Origin: Burkholderiales bacterium | GTDB taxonomy: Bacteria > Pseudomonadota > Gammaproteobacteria > Burkholderiales > Burkholderiaceae_C | Assembly (NCBI GenBank): GCA_028868825.1 | Contig: JAGWTU010000012.1 | Location: 1-64,000, forward strand | Length of the DNA stretch: 64,000 bases | Direction: 5' to 3' | Shown here: positions 8,198 through 16,623 of the stretch, piece by piece | How positions within the stretch are numbered: position 1 is the first letter of the stretch | Layout of the letters: each line of letters begins with the position of its first letter | Program-made: the position numbers and the translations under genes | Notes under the pieces: generated by a model | What the model saw: the letters and a program-made list of their open reading frames with translations, nothing else | Databases searched by the model: none | What the model was told of the DNA's origin: nothing

Positions 8198-9165
8198 GCC
8201 GGCACGCTGGCCGCCGCGGCGTCGAGTTCGCGACCGAAGCAGCGCTGGAAATATTCGGCGACAAGCGGCCGCTCGGCGTCGTCGCACTTGTTCGCGAAGG
8301 ACAGGCGGAAGGCGAGCGCGAGGTCGCCGAAGATCTCGACGTTCTCGGCCCAGCTGATGACGGTGCGGGGCGACATCAGCGTCGTCAGGTCGCCGCAGGC
8401 GAAGCCCTTGCGCGTGAGATCGGCGAGCGCGACCATGCGGCGCAGCACATCCTGCCCCGCCTCGTCCGCGAAACCGGGCACGCGCGCCTGCACGATCAGC
8501 GCCTCTTCCTCGGCCGGCAGGTAGTTCAGCGCGGCGACGATGTTCCAGCGGTCGATCTGCCCGTGATTCAGGCGCTGCGCGCCGTGGTAGAGGCCGTTGA
8601 GGTTGCCCAGGCCCACCGTGTTGGCGGTCGCGAAGAGGCGGAAGTAGGGATGCGGCTGCAGCACGCGGTTCTGGTCCAGCAGCGTGAAGCCGCCGTCGCG
8701 CTCGAGCACGCGCTGGATCACGAACATCACGTCCGGCCGGCCGGCGTCGTATTCGTCGAACACCAGCGCCACCGGGCGCTGCAGCGCCCAGGGCACGATG
8801 CCTTCCTGGAATTCGGTGACCTGGCGGCCGTCGCGCACGACGACGGCGTCGCGACCGACGAGGTCGAGCCGGCTGATCTGCCCGTCCAGGTTGAGCCGCA
8901 CGCAAGGCCAGTTCAGGCGCGCCGCGACCTGCTCGACATGGGTCGACTTGCCGGTGCCGTGCAGGCCCTGAACGAGCACGCGGCGGTTGCGCGCGAAGCC
9001 GGCCAGGATCGCCAGCGTGACCTCGGGATTGAAGCGGTAGGCGGCATCGATCTCGGGCACATGCTCGTCGCGCTCGGCGAAGGCCGGCACCATCAGGTCG
9101 CTGGCGATGCCGAAGAGTTCGCGCACGCTGGCGCGGCGGTCGGGTCGCAGCGGGGCCTCGGCCAT
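8194..9165 (-). CDS. CobS-like AAA+ ATPase (MoxR superfamily)
   Basis: 323-residue AAA+ ATPase very close in pattern to CobS along its whole length. Walker A is GLHGTGKST (about residues 67-75) and Walker B VALVFDEYD (132-140). The pore and sensor region includes RLFATANTVGLGNLNGLYHG, and the end LVAEYFQRCFGREL matches the CobS C-terminus. It begins 11 bp after the IclR gene stop and overlaps the CobT-like start by 4 bp, so the two proteins are made together and probably form a complex. CobS hydrolyses ATP to drive cobalt insertion with CobN; with no CobN in the window the client here is unknown. The call as CobS family is firm, the substrate is not. Confidence 0.87.
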   Translation of the reverse strand: MAEAPLRPDRRASVRELFGIASDLMVPAFAERDEHVPEIDAAYRFNPEVTLAILAGFARNRRVLVQGLHGTGKSTHVEQVAARLNWPCVRLNLDGQISRLDLVGRDAVVVRDGRQVTEFQEGIVPWALQRPVALVFDEYDAGRPDVMFVIQRVLERDGGFTLLDQNRVLQPHPYFRLFATANTVGLGNLNGLYHGAQRLNHGQIDRWNIVAALNYLPAEEEALIVQARVPGFADEAGQDVLRRMVALADLTRKGFACGDLTTLMSPRTVISWAENVEIFGDLALAFRLSFANKCDDAERPLVAEYFQRCFGRELDAAAASVPA

Positions 9166-9176
9166 GGGGCGGCGCC

Positions 9177-10019
9177 TCAGCCGGCGGCGCGCCGGCGCGC
9201 GGAGGCCGGCGGCGCGACATCGAGCCCGCTCAGCGCCGTCGCCGCGCGCTGCAGCGCGGGCAGCCAGAGGCGGGCCTTGTCCGCGTCCATGCGCATCACC
9301 GGCGCCTGCACTGCCACGCAGAGGTTGGACGGCGCGCCGGACCCGGACTGCACGCGCACGGCGATGCACAGCAGGCCGGGCAGGAACTCCTCGTCGTCCA
9401 GCGCGTAGCCGGCCTCGGCCACCTGCCGGATCTCGGCCTCGAGGGCGTCGAAGTCGGTCAGCGTCTTGGGCGTGTAGCGGGCCAGCGGCGCCGCGTTCAA
9501 CAGCCGCCGGCGCTGCGCCGGGCTCATCTGCGCCAGGAACACCTTGCCGCTGGCCGAGCAATGCACCGGCACGCGCGAGCCCGGGTGCAGATAGAAGCGC
9601 AGCGGCGCGGCCGTCTCGACGCGGTCGAGATAGACGACCTCGTCGCCCGACAGCGCCGTCAGGTTGCAGCTCTCGCCGATCTCCTCGACGAGATGCCGCA
9701 ACACGGCATGACGCGCGCCATGCAGGCTGTCGTTGAGCAGCAGGTTCTCGGCCAGCCGGCGCAGGCGCGTGCCGGTGCCGTACTGGCGTCCGCCGTCCTC
9801 GCGCTGGAGCAGGCCGGCCATCTCGAGCTGATGAAGCATGCGGTGCAGCGTCGGCTTGGGCCAGCCGGTGGCGTCGACGAGATCGCGCAGGCTCAGGCGC
9901 TGATCCTTGGCGGCGATCAGTTCGAGCAGCGCGAACAGCCGCAGGGTCGGGGTATCGGCGCCATCGACTTCGGCGGCCGCGAGAGGGGTGGACGGGGCGT
10001 TCATGACAGCTTGCATCAT
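9177..10019 (-). CDS. IclR-family transcriptional regulator, candidate regulator of xsc
   Basis: 280-residue IclR protein. The N-terminal helix-turn-helix lies around SLRDLVDATGWPKPTLHRML and the effector domain has VPVHCSASGKVFLAQM. Three closely spaced ATGs (10019, 10016, 10004) are possible; 10019 is chosen because GGAACGGAAC precedes it. The gene diverges from xsc across 135 bp that contain the xsc promoter and a perfect 21-bp palindrome. It leads into the CobS/CobT-like pair after 11 bp, so regulator and chelatase-like genes are probably co-transcribed. It shares only family-level features with the other IclR gene in the cluster, so the two may answer to different intermediates. Confidence 0.87.
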   Translation of the reverse strand: MMQAVMNAPSTPLAAAEVDGADTPTLRLFALLELIAAKDQRLSLRDLVDATGWPKPTLHRMLHQLEMAGLLQREDGGRQYGTGTRLRRLAENLLLNDSLHGARHAVLRHLVEEIGESCNLTALSGDEVVYLDRVETAAPLRFYLHPGSRVPVHCSASGKVFLAQMSPAQRRRLLNAAPLARYTPKTLTDFDALEAEIRQVAEAGYALDDEEFLPGLLCIAVRVQSGSGAPSNLCVAVQAPVMRMDADKARLWLPALQRAATALSGLDVAPPASARRRAAG

Positions 10020-10060
10020 AGTTCCGTTCCAAAAATCTACACAAGAAATTCCAATAAATG

Positions 10061-10090
10061 TTGACCAGGCGTTGCCGGCGATCCTATAGT
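10061..10090 (+). promoter_or_regulatory. Sigma70-like promoter of the xsc-pta-soeABC unit
   Basis: TTGACC at 10061-10066 and TATAGT at 10085-10090 are separated by 18 bp. Transcription would start near 10097, upstream of the 10108-10128 palindrome and about 58 nt before the preferred xsc start. No other comparably good promoter is visible before soeC, so the six downstream genes may depend on it. Confidence 0.65.
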
Positions 10091-10107
10091 CGCGCTCCGT
10101 TTTCATA

Positions 10108-10128
10108 TTCGGAACGCAATGTTCCGAA
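10108..10128 (+). promoter_or_regulatory. Perfect palindromic operator candidate upstream of xsc
   Basis: TTCGGAAC-N5-GTTCCGAA is an exact inverted repeat with 8-bp arms. It begins about 10 bp after the predicted transcription start, a position suited to a repressor. Two further GTTCC half-sites in tandem lie at 10021-10030 beside the divergent IclR start and could allow autoregulation. IclR binding is inferred from position. Confidence 0.65.
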
Positions 10129-10154
10129 AACTTGCATCTCAACCGGAGCCCGCC

Positions 10155-11963
10155 GTGTCCGCAAAAGCACCTGTCCACACCTCACCCGCCGTCAGCGGCG
10201 TGCAGAAGATGACCCCGTCCGAGGCCTTCGTCGAAACCCTGGTGGCGAACCGCGTCACCGACATATTCGGCATCATGGGTTCCGCGTTCATGGACGCGAT
10301 GGATATCTTCGCCCCGGCCGGCATCCGGCTCATCCCGGTCGTGCATGAACAGGGCGCCGCCCACATGGCCGACGGCTATGCCCGCGTGAGCGGCCGCCAC
10401 GGCGTCGTCATCGGCCAGAACGGCCCCGGCATCAGCAACTGCGTGACGGCCATCGCGGCGGCGTACTGGGCGCACAGCCCGGTCGTCATCATCACGCCCG
10501 AGACCGGCACCATGGGCATGGGCCTGGGCGGCTTCCAGGAAGCCAACCAGCTGCCGATGTTCCAGGAGTTCACGCGCTACCAGGGCCATGTGAACAATCC
10601 CAAGCGCATGGCCGAGTACACCGCGCGCTGCTTCGACCGCGCGATCTCCGAGATGGGCCCGACCCAGCTCAACATCCCGCGCGACTACTTCTACGGCGAG
10701 ATCCAGTGCGAGATCCCGCAGCCGATGCGCGTCGAGCGCGGCGCCGGCGGCGAGAACAGCCTGAACGCCGCGGCCGAGCTGCTGGCGAGTGCGAAGTTCC
10801 CGGTCATCCTGGCCGGTGGCGGCGTCGTGATGGGCGACGCGGTCGAGGAATGCCGGGCGCTGGCCGAGCGGCTGGGTGCGCCGGTCGTCACCGGCTACCT
10901 GCGCAACGACGCCTTCCCCGCCAAGCATGCGCTGTGGGCCGGCCCGCTCGGGTACCAGGGCTCGAAGGCGGCGATGAAGCTGATCGCCCAGGCCGACGTG
11001 GTGCTGGCGCTGGGTTCGCGCATGGGCCCGTTCGGCACGCTGCCGCAGCATGGCATGGACTACTGGCCCAAGGACGCGAAGATCATCCAGGTCGAGGCCG
11101 ACCACACGAATCTCGGCCTGGTGAAGAAGATCAGCGTCGGCATCCACGCCGACGCGAAGGCGGCGGCCAAGGCGCTGCTGGGCCGGCTGCAGGGCCGCGC
11201 GCTGGACTGCGACGCGAACCAGCCCGAGCGCGCCCGCATCATCGCCGCCGAGAAGGCGGCCTGGGAGCAGGAACTCGACGGCTGGACCCACGAGCGCGAT
11301 GCCTACAGCCTCGACATGATCGAGGAGCAGAAGAAGGAAGGCGGCCGCTGGCTGCACCCGCGCCAGGTGCTGCGCGAGCTGGAGAAGGCGATGCAGCCGC
11401 GCGCCATGGTCTCGACCGACATCGGCAACATCAATTCGGTCGCCAACAGCTACCTGCGCTTCGACGAGCCGCGCTCGTTCTTCGCCCCGATGAGCTTCGG
11501 CAACTGCGGCTACGCGCTGCCGACGATCATCGGCGCCAAGTGCGCGGCGCCGGACCGCCCGGCCATCGCCTATGCGGGCGACGGGGCCTGGGGCATGAGC
11601 ATGGTCGAGATCATGACCTGCGTGCGCCACGACATCCCGGTCACCGCGGTCGTGTTCCACAACCGGCAATGGGGCGCCGAGAAGAAGAACCAGGTCGACT
11701 TCTACAACCGGCGCTTCGTCGCCGGCGAGCTCGAGAGCGAGAGCTTCGCCGGCATCGCCAAGGCCATGGGCGCCGAGGGCATCGTCGTCGACCGGCTCGA
11801 GGACGTCGGGCCGGCACTGCGCCGCGCCGTCGACGCCCAGATGCAGGAGGGCAAGACGACGGTGATCGAGATCATGTGCACGCGCGAACTCGGCGACCCG
11901 TTCCGCCGCGACGCGCTGTCCAAGCCGGTGCGCTTCCTCGCGAAATACAAAGACTACGTCTGA
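10155..11963 (+). CDS. xsc: Sulfoacetaldehyde acetyltransferase, thiamine-diphosphate dependent
   Basis: Xsc cleaves sulfoacetaldehyde with phosphate to acetyl phosphate and sulfite, the desulfonation step of this pathway. The 602-residue protein has the family length. The N-terminal ThDP domain has the cofactor-activating glutamate in PVVHEQGAAHMADGY (about E65). The C-terminal ThDP motif runs from GDGAWGMSMVE (about 475) to FHNRQWGAEKKNQ, the pattern of Xsc rather than of acetolactate synthase. GTG 10155 is preferred to ATG 10119 because CCGGAG lies 6-7 nt before it and the upstream ATG falls inside the palindromic operator. pta follows after 8 bp. Confidence 0.95.
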   Translation: MSAKAPVHTSPAVSGVQKMTPSEAFVETLVANRVTDIFGIMGSAFMDAMDIFAPAGIRLIPVVHEQGAAHMADGYARVSGRHGVVIGQNGPGISNCVTAIAAAYWAHSPVVIITPETGTMGMGLGGFQEANQLPMFQEFTRYQGHVNNPKRMAEYTARCFDRAISEMGPTQLNIPRDYFYGEIQCEIPQPMRVERGAGGENSLNAAAELLASAKFPVILAGGGVVMGDAVEECRALAERLGAPVVTGYLRNDAFPAKHALWAGPLGYQGSKAAMKLIAQADVVLALGSRMGPFGTLPQHGMDYWPKDAKIIQVEADHTNLGLVKKISVGIHADAKAAAKALLGRLQGRALDCDANQPERARIIAAEKAAWEQELDGWTHERDAYSLDMIEEQKKEGGRWLHPRQVLRELEKAMQPRAMVSTDIGNINSVANSYLRFDEPRSFFAPMSFGNCGYALPTIIGAKCAAPDRPAIAYAGDGAWGMSMVEIMTCVRHDIPVTAVVFHNRQWGAEKKNQVDFYNRRFVAGELESESFAGIAKAMGAEGIVVDRLEDVGPALRRAVDAQMQEGKTTVIEIMCTRELGDPFRRDALSKPVRFLAKYKDYV

Positions 11964-11971
11964 GCGCCGCG

Positions 11972-12922
11972 ATGAGCAGCGCCGCGCCGTTCGCCGGCCA
12001 CCCAAGGCTGGCCGCCCTCGTCGAGCGCGCCCGGTTGAAGGCCGCCGCGCGGGGGCTGCCGCGGGTCGGACTCGTCTACCCCTGCGACGCGCTGGCGCTG
12101 GACGCCGCGCGCCGCATGGTCGAACTCGGCCTGGCGCAGCCGGTGCTGATCGGCGCGCGCGCGGTGATCGAGCGCGTCGCCGCCGGCTGCGGCGTCGCGA
12201 CGCGCGACTTCGACATCGTCGACACGCCGGACGCCCCCGACCTCGCCGCCCGCCGCGCCGTCGAACTGGTGCGCGCGGGCGCCCTGCAGGCGCTGATGAA
12301 GGGCTCGCTGCACACCGACATCCTGATGGCGGCGATCGTCGACCGCGCCGGCGGCCTGCGCGGCGCGACCCGCATCAGCCACGCGTTCGTGTTCGACCTG
12401 CCGCGCTATCCCAAGCTGCTCTCGCTGGCCGATTGCGTCGTCAATATCCATCCCCTGGTACCGGCCAAGCGCGACATCCTGAGCAACGCGATCGGCCTGC
12501 TGCACACGCTGGGCATCGCGCGACCCAAGGTCGCGATCGTCGCCGCCGTCGAGACCGTCAACCCGGCGATACCGGCGACCGAGGACGCCGCGGCCCTGGT
12601 CGAGATGGCGCGCCAGGGCGCCTGGCCGGGCGCCGTCGTCGAGGGCCCGTTCGGCTTCGACAACGCGATCTCGGCCGAAGCGGCGCGCATCAAGGGCATC
12701 GTCTCGACGGTGCCGGGCGACGCCGACCTGCTGCTGCTGCCCGACCTCAACAGCGCGAACATCCTGTACAAGAACTTCAACTACATCGGCGGCGGCGAAT
12801 GCGCCGGCCTGGTGCTCGGCGCCACGCACCCGATCGTGCTGACCTCGCGCGCCGACACGCTGGCCGCGCGCATGGCGTCCATCGCGCTGGCGGTGCTGGC
12901 CGCGCCCGCCACCGGACATTGA
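11972..12922 (+). CDS. pta: Phosphate acetyltransferase
   Basis: 316-residue single-domain phosphate acetyl/butyryl transferase (PTA_PTB fold). Visible family segments include LMKGSLHTDILMAAIV, the substrate-loop region ANILYKNFNYIGGGECAG and VEGPFGFDNAIS. It converts the acetyl phosphate made by Xsc to acetyl-CoA, so that carbon enters central metabolism. The xsc-pta pair is the standard arrangement in sulfonate degraders. ATG 11972 follows the xsc stop by 8 bp, and soeA begins 3 bp after its own stop, so the genes are one transcript. Confidence 0.93.
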   Translation: MSSAAPFAGHPRLAALVERARLKAAARGLPRVGLVYPCDALALDAARRMVELGLAQPVLIGARAVIERVAAGCGVATRDFDIVDTPDAPDLAARRAVELVRAGALQALMKGSLHTDILMAAIVDRAGGLRGATRISHAFVFDLPRYPKLLSLADCVVNIHPLVPAKRDILSNAIGLLHTLGIARPKVAIVAAVETVNPAIPATEDAAALVEMARQGAWPGAVVEGPFGFDNAISAEAARIKGIVSTVPGDADLLLLPDLNSANILYKNFNYIGGGECAGLVLGATHPIVLTSRADTLAARMASIALAVLAAPATGH

Positions 12923-12925
12923 TCC

Positions 12926-15862
12926 ATGTTCAAGCTGTTTTCCGATGAGCCGCTGCACGACCCGCTGGCCGCGCCGGCGCTCGACGCCACGACGACGGTC
13001 AAGACGACGACCTGCTACATGTGCGCCTGTCGCTGCGGCATCCGCGTCCATCTGCGCGAGGGCGAGCAGGGGCCGCAGATCAGCTACATCGACGGCAACC
13101 CCGCGCACCCGCTCAATCACGGCGTGATCTGCGCCAAGGGTTCGGCCGGCATCATGAAGCAGTACTCGCCGGCGCGCCTGACGCGGCCGCTGCTGCGCAA
13201 GCCCGGCAGCGAGCGCGGGGCGGGCGAATTCGAGCCCATCTCCTGGGAGCGCGCGTTCGAGATCCTGACCGAGCGCCTGGGCCGCATCCGCGCCACCGAC
13301 CCGAAGCGCTTCGCCCTCTTCACCGGCCGCGACCAGATGCAGGCGCTGACCGGGCTGTTCGCGCGCCAGTTCGGCACGCCCAACTACGCGGCGCACGGCG
13401 GCTTCTGCTCGGTCAACATGGCCGCCGGGATGATCTACACGATCGGCGGATCGTTCTGGGAATTCGGCGGCCCCGACCTCGACCACGCCAAGCTGTTCGT
13501 GATGATCGGCACGGCCGAGGACCACCACAGCAACCCGCTCAAGATCGCGATCTCGAAGTTCAAGCGCGGCGGCGGGCGCTTCATCTCGATCAACCCGATC
13601 CGCACCGGCTACTCGGCCATCGCCGACGAATGGATCCCGATCAAGCCCGGCACCGACGGCGCCCTGTTCATGGCCCTGCTGCACGAGCTGATCGCGTCCG
13701 ACCTCGTCGACCATGCGTTCCTGAAGCGCTACACGAACGCGCCGCAGCTGGTCGTGCTCGACGAGGGCGCGCGCGAGGGGCTGTTCGCGTTCGACCCCGA
13801 CCCGGCGCAGGGCCCCCCGGGCGACGGCCGCCATCCGCACAACAAGCTGGTCTGGGACCGGTGCAGCGGCAGCGCGATGCAGGCCTACCCGCAGGGCATC
13901 GCCGAGGGCTGCGATCCGGCACTCGAGGGCCACTACACGCTCGCCGACGGCAGCCGCGTCGCCCCGGCCTTCCAGCTGCTGCGCGAGCGCGTCGCCGGCT
14001 GCAGCCCGGAATGGGCGGCCGCGATCACCGGCATCGGCGCCGACCGCATACGCCAGCTCGCGCGCGAGATGGGCCGCACGGCGCTGCAGCAGGCCTTCGA
14101 GCTGCCGATCCCCTGGACCGATGCCTGGGGCCGGCGCCACCCGAGCACGCCGGCGCGGCCGGTGGCCTTCCACGCCATGCGCGGCCTCGCGGCGCATTCC
14201 AACGGCTTCCAGACGGTGCGCGCGCTGGCCGTGCTGATGAGCGTGCTCGGCACCATCGACGCCCCCGGCGGCTTCCGCCACAAGGCGCCCTACCCGCGCC
14301 ACATCGTGCCGAACTACCGCGCCTTCAACGACCCGGGGATGATCCAGCCGAACACGCCGCTGAATGCCGCGCCGCTGGGCTTTCCGGCCAGCCCCGAGGA
14401 GCTGGCGATCAACCCGGACGGCTCGCCGATCCGCATCGACCACGCGTTCTCCTGGGAGCACCCGCTGTCGGCCCACGGCCTGATGCACAACGTCATCACG
14501 AATGCGGTGCGCGGCGACCCCTATCGCATCGACACGCTGCTGATCTTCATGGCCAACATGGCCTGGAACTCGAGCATGAACACGATGGCGGTGCGGGAGA
14601 TGCTCAACCGCAAGGACGCGCAGGGCGAGCACATGATCCCGTTCCTGGTCGTGTGCGACGCGTTCCAGAGCGAGATGGTCGCGTTCGCCGACCTCGTGCT
14701 GCCCGACACCACCTACCTCGAGCGACACGACGTGATGAGCATGCTCGACCGCCCGATCTCGGAATTCGACGGCCCGGTGGACTCGGTGCGCATCCCGGTG
14801 CTGCCGCCCACCGGCGAGTGCAAGCCCTTCCAGGAGGTGCTGGTCGAACTCGCGTCGCGCCTGAAGTTCCCGGCCTTCACGACGGCCGAGGGCGGGCGCA
14901 AGTTCAGCGGCTACACCGACTTCATCGTCAATTTCCAGCCCCAGCCCGGCATCGGCTTCCTGATGGGCTGGCGCGGCGCCGACGGCAGCCAGGCGCTGCG
15001 CGGCGCGCCCAATCCCAGGCAGTGGGAGATGTACGCCGCGAACAACTGCGTGTTCCAGTACAAGATGCCCGAGGGCATGCACTACATGCGCAACTGGAAC
15101 CGGGACTACCTCGACTTCGCCCAGGACAAGGGCTGGCGCCAGAAGAACGACCCGATCCAGCTCGCCATCTATTCCGACACGCTGCAGAGCTTCCGCCTGG
15201 CGGCCCAGGGCAAGAGCGGCGGCCGCCAGCCCCCCGACGCCCTGCGCGAGCGCATCGCCACCTATTTCGACCCGCTGCCGTTCTGGTACCCGCCGCTCGA
15301 GGAGGCGGCCACCGATCTGCAGGCCTTCCCGCTCAACGCGGTGACGCAGCGGCCGATGGCGATGTACCACTCCTGGGATTCGCAGAACGCCTGGCTGCGC
15401 CAGATCCACAGCCACAACTACCTGCACGTCAACCCGATCACCGCGCGGGCCGCCGGCATCGCGGACGGCGGCTGGACCTGGGTCGAGAGCGCCTGGGGCC
15501 GGGTGCGCTGCATGCTGCGCTACAGCGAGGCGGTCGAGCCCGGCACGGTGTGGACCTGGAACGCGATCGGCAAGGCCGACAGCGCCTGGCAGCTCGCGCC
15601 GGGCGCCGACGAGGCGCGCAAGGGATTCCTGCTCAACCACCTGATCTCGGAGGAACTGCCGCACGGCGCGGGCACGATCAGCAACTCGGACCCGATCACC
15701 GGCCAGGCCGGCTGGTACGACGTGCGGGTGCGCATACGCCCGGCCGCACCGGACGAGCCCGAACACAGCTCGCCGCAGGTCACCGCCGTGCCGGCACCGC
15801 CGGGCGTGCGCGGCGGCGCGACCGGCGTGCTGCGCTACTTCGCCGGGAAGCGCAAGCCATGA
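12926..15862 (+). CDS. soeA: Membrane-bound sulfite dehydrogenase, molybdopterin subunit
   Basis: 978-residue molybdopterin oxidoreductase of the DMSO reductase family. An N-terminal [4Fe-4S] site uses C30, C33, C37 and C69 (CYMCACRC, later GVICAKGS). The molybdopterin domain follows, and a C-terminal dinucleotide-binding domain begins near IHSHNYLHVNPITA. No twin-arginine signal is visible, consistent with the cytoplasmic Soe enzyme of Allochromatium and Ruegeria. It would oxidise sulfite released by Xsc to sulfate. The Fe-S and membrane subunits follow with overlapping codons. Related enzymes act on polysulfide, thiosulfate or arsenite, so SoeA is chosen largely from the xsc-pta context. 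Confidence 0.85.
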   Translation: MFKLFSDEPLHDPLAAPALDATTTVKTTTCYMCACRCGIRVHLREGEQGPQISYIDGNPAHPLNHGVICAKGSAGIMKQYSPARLTRPLLRKPGSERGAGEFEPISWERAFEILTERLGRIRATDPKRFALFTGRDQMQALTGLFARQFGTPNYAAHGGFCSVNMAAGMIYTIGGSFWEFGGPDLDHAKLFVMIGTAEDHHSNPLKIAISKFKRGGGRFISINPIRTGYSAIADEWIPIKPGTDGALFMALLHELIASDLVDHAFLKRYTNAPQLVVLDEGAREGLFAFDPDPAQGPPGDGRHPHNKLVWDRCSGSAMQAYPQGIAEGCDPALEGHYTLADGSRVAPAFQLLRERVAGCSPEWAAAITGIGADRIRQLAREMGRTALQQAFELPIPWTDAWGRRHPSTPARPVAFHAMRGLAAHSNGFQTVRALAVLMSVLGTIDAPGGFRHKAPYPRHIVPNYRAFNDPGMIQPNTPLNAAPLGFPASPEELAINPDGSPIRIDHAFSWEHPLSAHGLMHNVITNAVRGDPYRIDTLLIFMANMAWNSSMNTMAVREMLNRKDAQGEHMIPFLVVCDAFQSEMVAFADLVLPDTTYLERHDVMSMLDRPISEFDGPVDSVRIPVLPPTGECKPFQEVLVELASRLKFPAFTTAEGGRKFSGYTDFIVNFQPQPGIGFLMGWRGADGSQALRGAPNPRQWEMYAANNCVFQYKMPEGMHYMRNWNRDYLDFAQDKGWRQKNDPIQLAIYSDTLQSFRLAAQGKSGGRQPPDALRERIATYFDPLPFWYPPLEEAATDLQAFPLNAVTQRPMAMYHSWDSQNAWLRQIHSHNYLHVNPITARAAGIADGGWTWVESAWGRVRCMLRYSEAVEPGTVWTWNAIGKADSAWQLAPGADEARKGFLLNHLISEELPHGAGTISNSDPITGQAGWYDVRVRIRPAAPDEPEHSSPQVTAVPAPPGVRGGATGVLRYFAGKRKP

Positions 15863-16623
15863 TGCGCTGGCTCCAGGAGTGGCTGGCGCCGGCGGCGGCA
15901 CCGGGCGCCGCGGCCGCGGCATCGACGCCGCCCGCGCCGGCCGCCGCCGCCGACCGCGTGCGCGCGCTGCCGGGCGAGACGCTGGCGCGCCAGCTCGCGC
16001 TCGTGATCGACCTCAATGTCTGCGTCGGCTGCCATGCCTGCGTGACCTCGTGCAAGCAATGGAACACCTCGGGCAGCGCCGGCACGCTGTCGGACCAGCT
16101 GCCCTACGGCGCCGAGCCCAGCGGCACCTTCTTCAACCGCGTCCAGACCTACGAGGCGGGGCAGTTCCCGGCCACCGAGACGATCCATTTCCCGAAGAGC
16201 TGCCTGCATTGCGAGGATCCGCCCTGCGTGCCGGTCTGCCCGACCGGCGCGAGCTACAAGCGCCGGGAGGACGGCATCGTGCTCGTCGACTACGACAAGT
16301 GCATCGGGTGCAAGTACTGCGCCTGGGCCTGCCCCTACGGCGCGCGCGAGATCGACGAGGACCGGCAGGTGATGACCAAGTGCACGCTGTGCGTCGACCG
16401 CATCTACGACGAGCAGCTGCCCCAGGAGGATCGCAAGCCGGCCTGCGTCAAGGCCTGCCCGACCGGCGCGCGCCTGTTCGGCGACGTCAAGGACCCGGCG
16501 TCCGAGGTCTCGCGCGCGATCCGCGAGCGCGGCGGCTACGCCCTGATGCCCGAGTGGGAGACCCGGCCCGCGAATCAGTATCTGCCGCGCCGGCCCACGG
16601 CCGATTCGGAGGACGCGACTTGA
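15859..16623 (+). CDS. soeB: Sulfite dehydrogenase, iron-sulfur subunit
   Basis: 254-residue four-cluster ferredoxin subunit. Cysteine groups are CVGCHACVTSC, CLHCEDPPCVPVCPTG, CIGCKYCAWACPYG, and CTLC with ACVKACPTGA, which can hold four [4Fe-4S] clusters. It would pass electrons from SoeA to the membrane subunit. An alanine/proline-rich N-terminal stretch (about residues 10-35) precedes the first cluster and has no clear signal. The start ATGATG at 15859 overlaps the soeA stop by 4 bp; 15862 is an equally possible start. Confidence 0.87.
   Translation: MMRWLQEWLAPAAAPGAAAAASTPPAPAAAADRVRALPGETLARQLALVIDLNVCVGCHACVTSCKQWNTSGSAGTLSDQLPYGAEPSGTFFNRVQTYEAGQFPATETIHFPKSCLHCEDPPCVPVCPTGASYKRREDGIVLVDYDKCIGCKYCAWACPYGAREIDEDRQVMTKCTLCVDRIYDEQLPQEDRKPACVKACPTGARLFGDVKDPASEVSRAIRERGGYALMPEWETRPANQYLPRRPTADSEDAT

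Noticed and set aside
6476-9165. Reading the CobS/CobT-like genes as ordinary cobalamin biosynthesis genes
   Set aside because: No CobN, no other cob gene and no cobalamin riboswitch is present; they are linked to the sulfonate genes.
10119-10154. ATG 10119 as the start of xsc
   Set aside because: It lies inside the palindrome and has no ribosome site; GTG 10155 has CCGGAG and gives a normal N-terminus.
11954-15922. Very long minus-strand open frame of over 1300 codons
   Set aside because: It is antisense to pta and soeA, has low-complexity Arg/His/Val composition and no domain; a GC-rich shadow.
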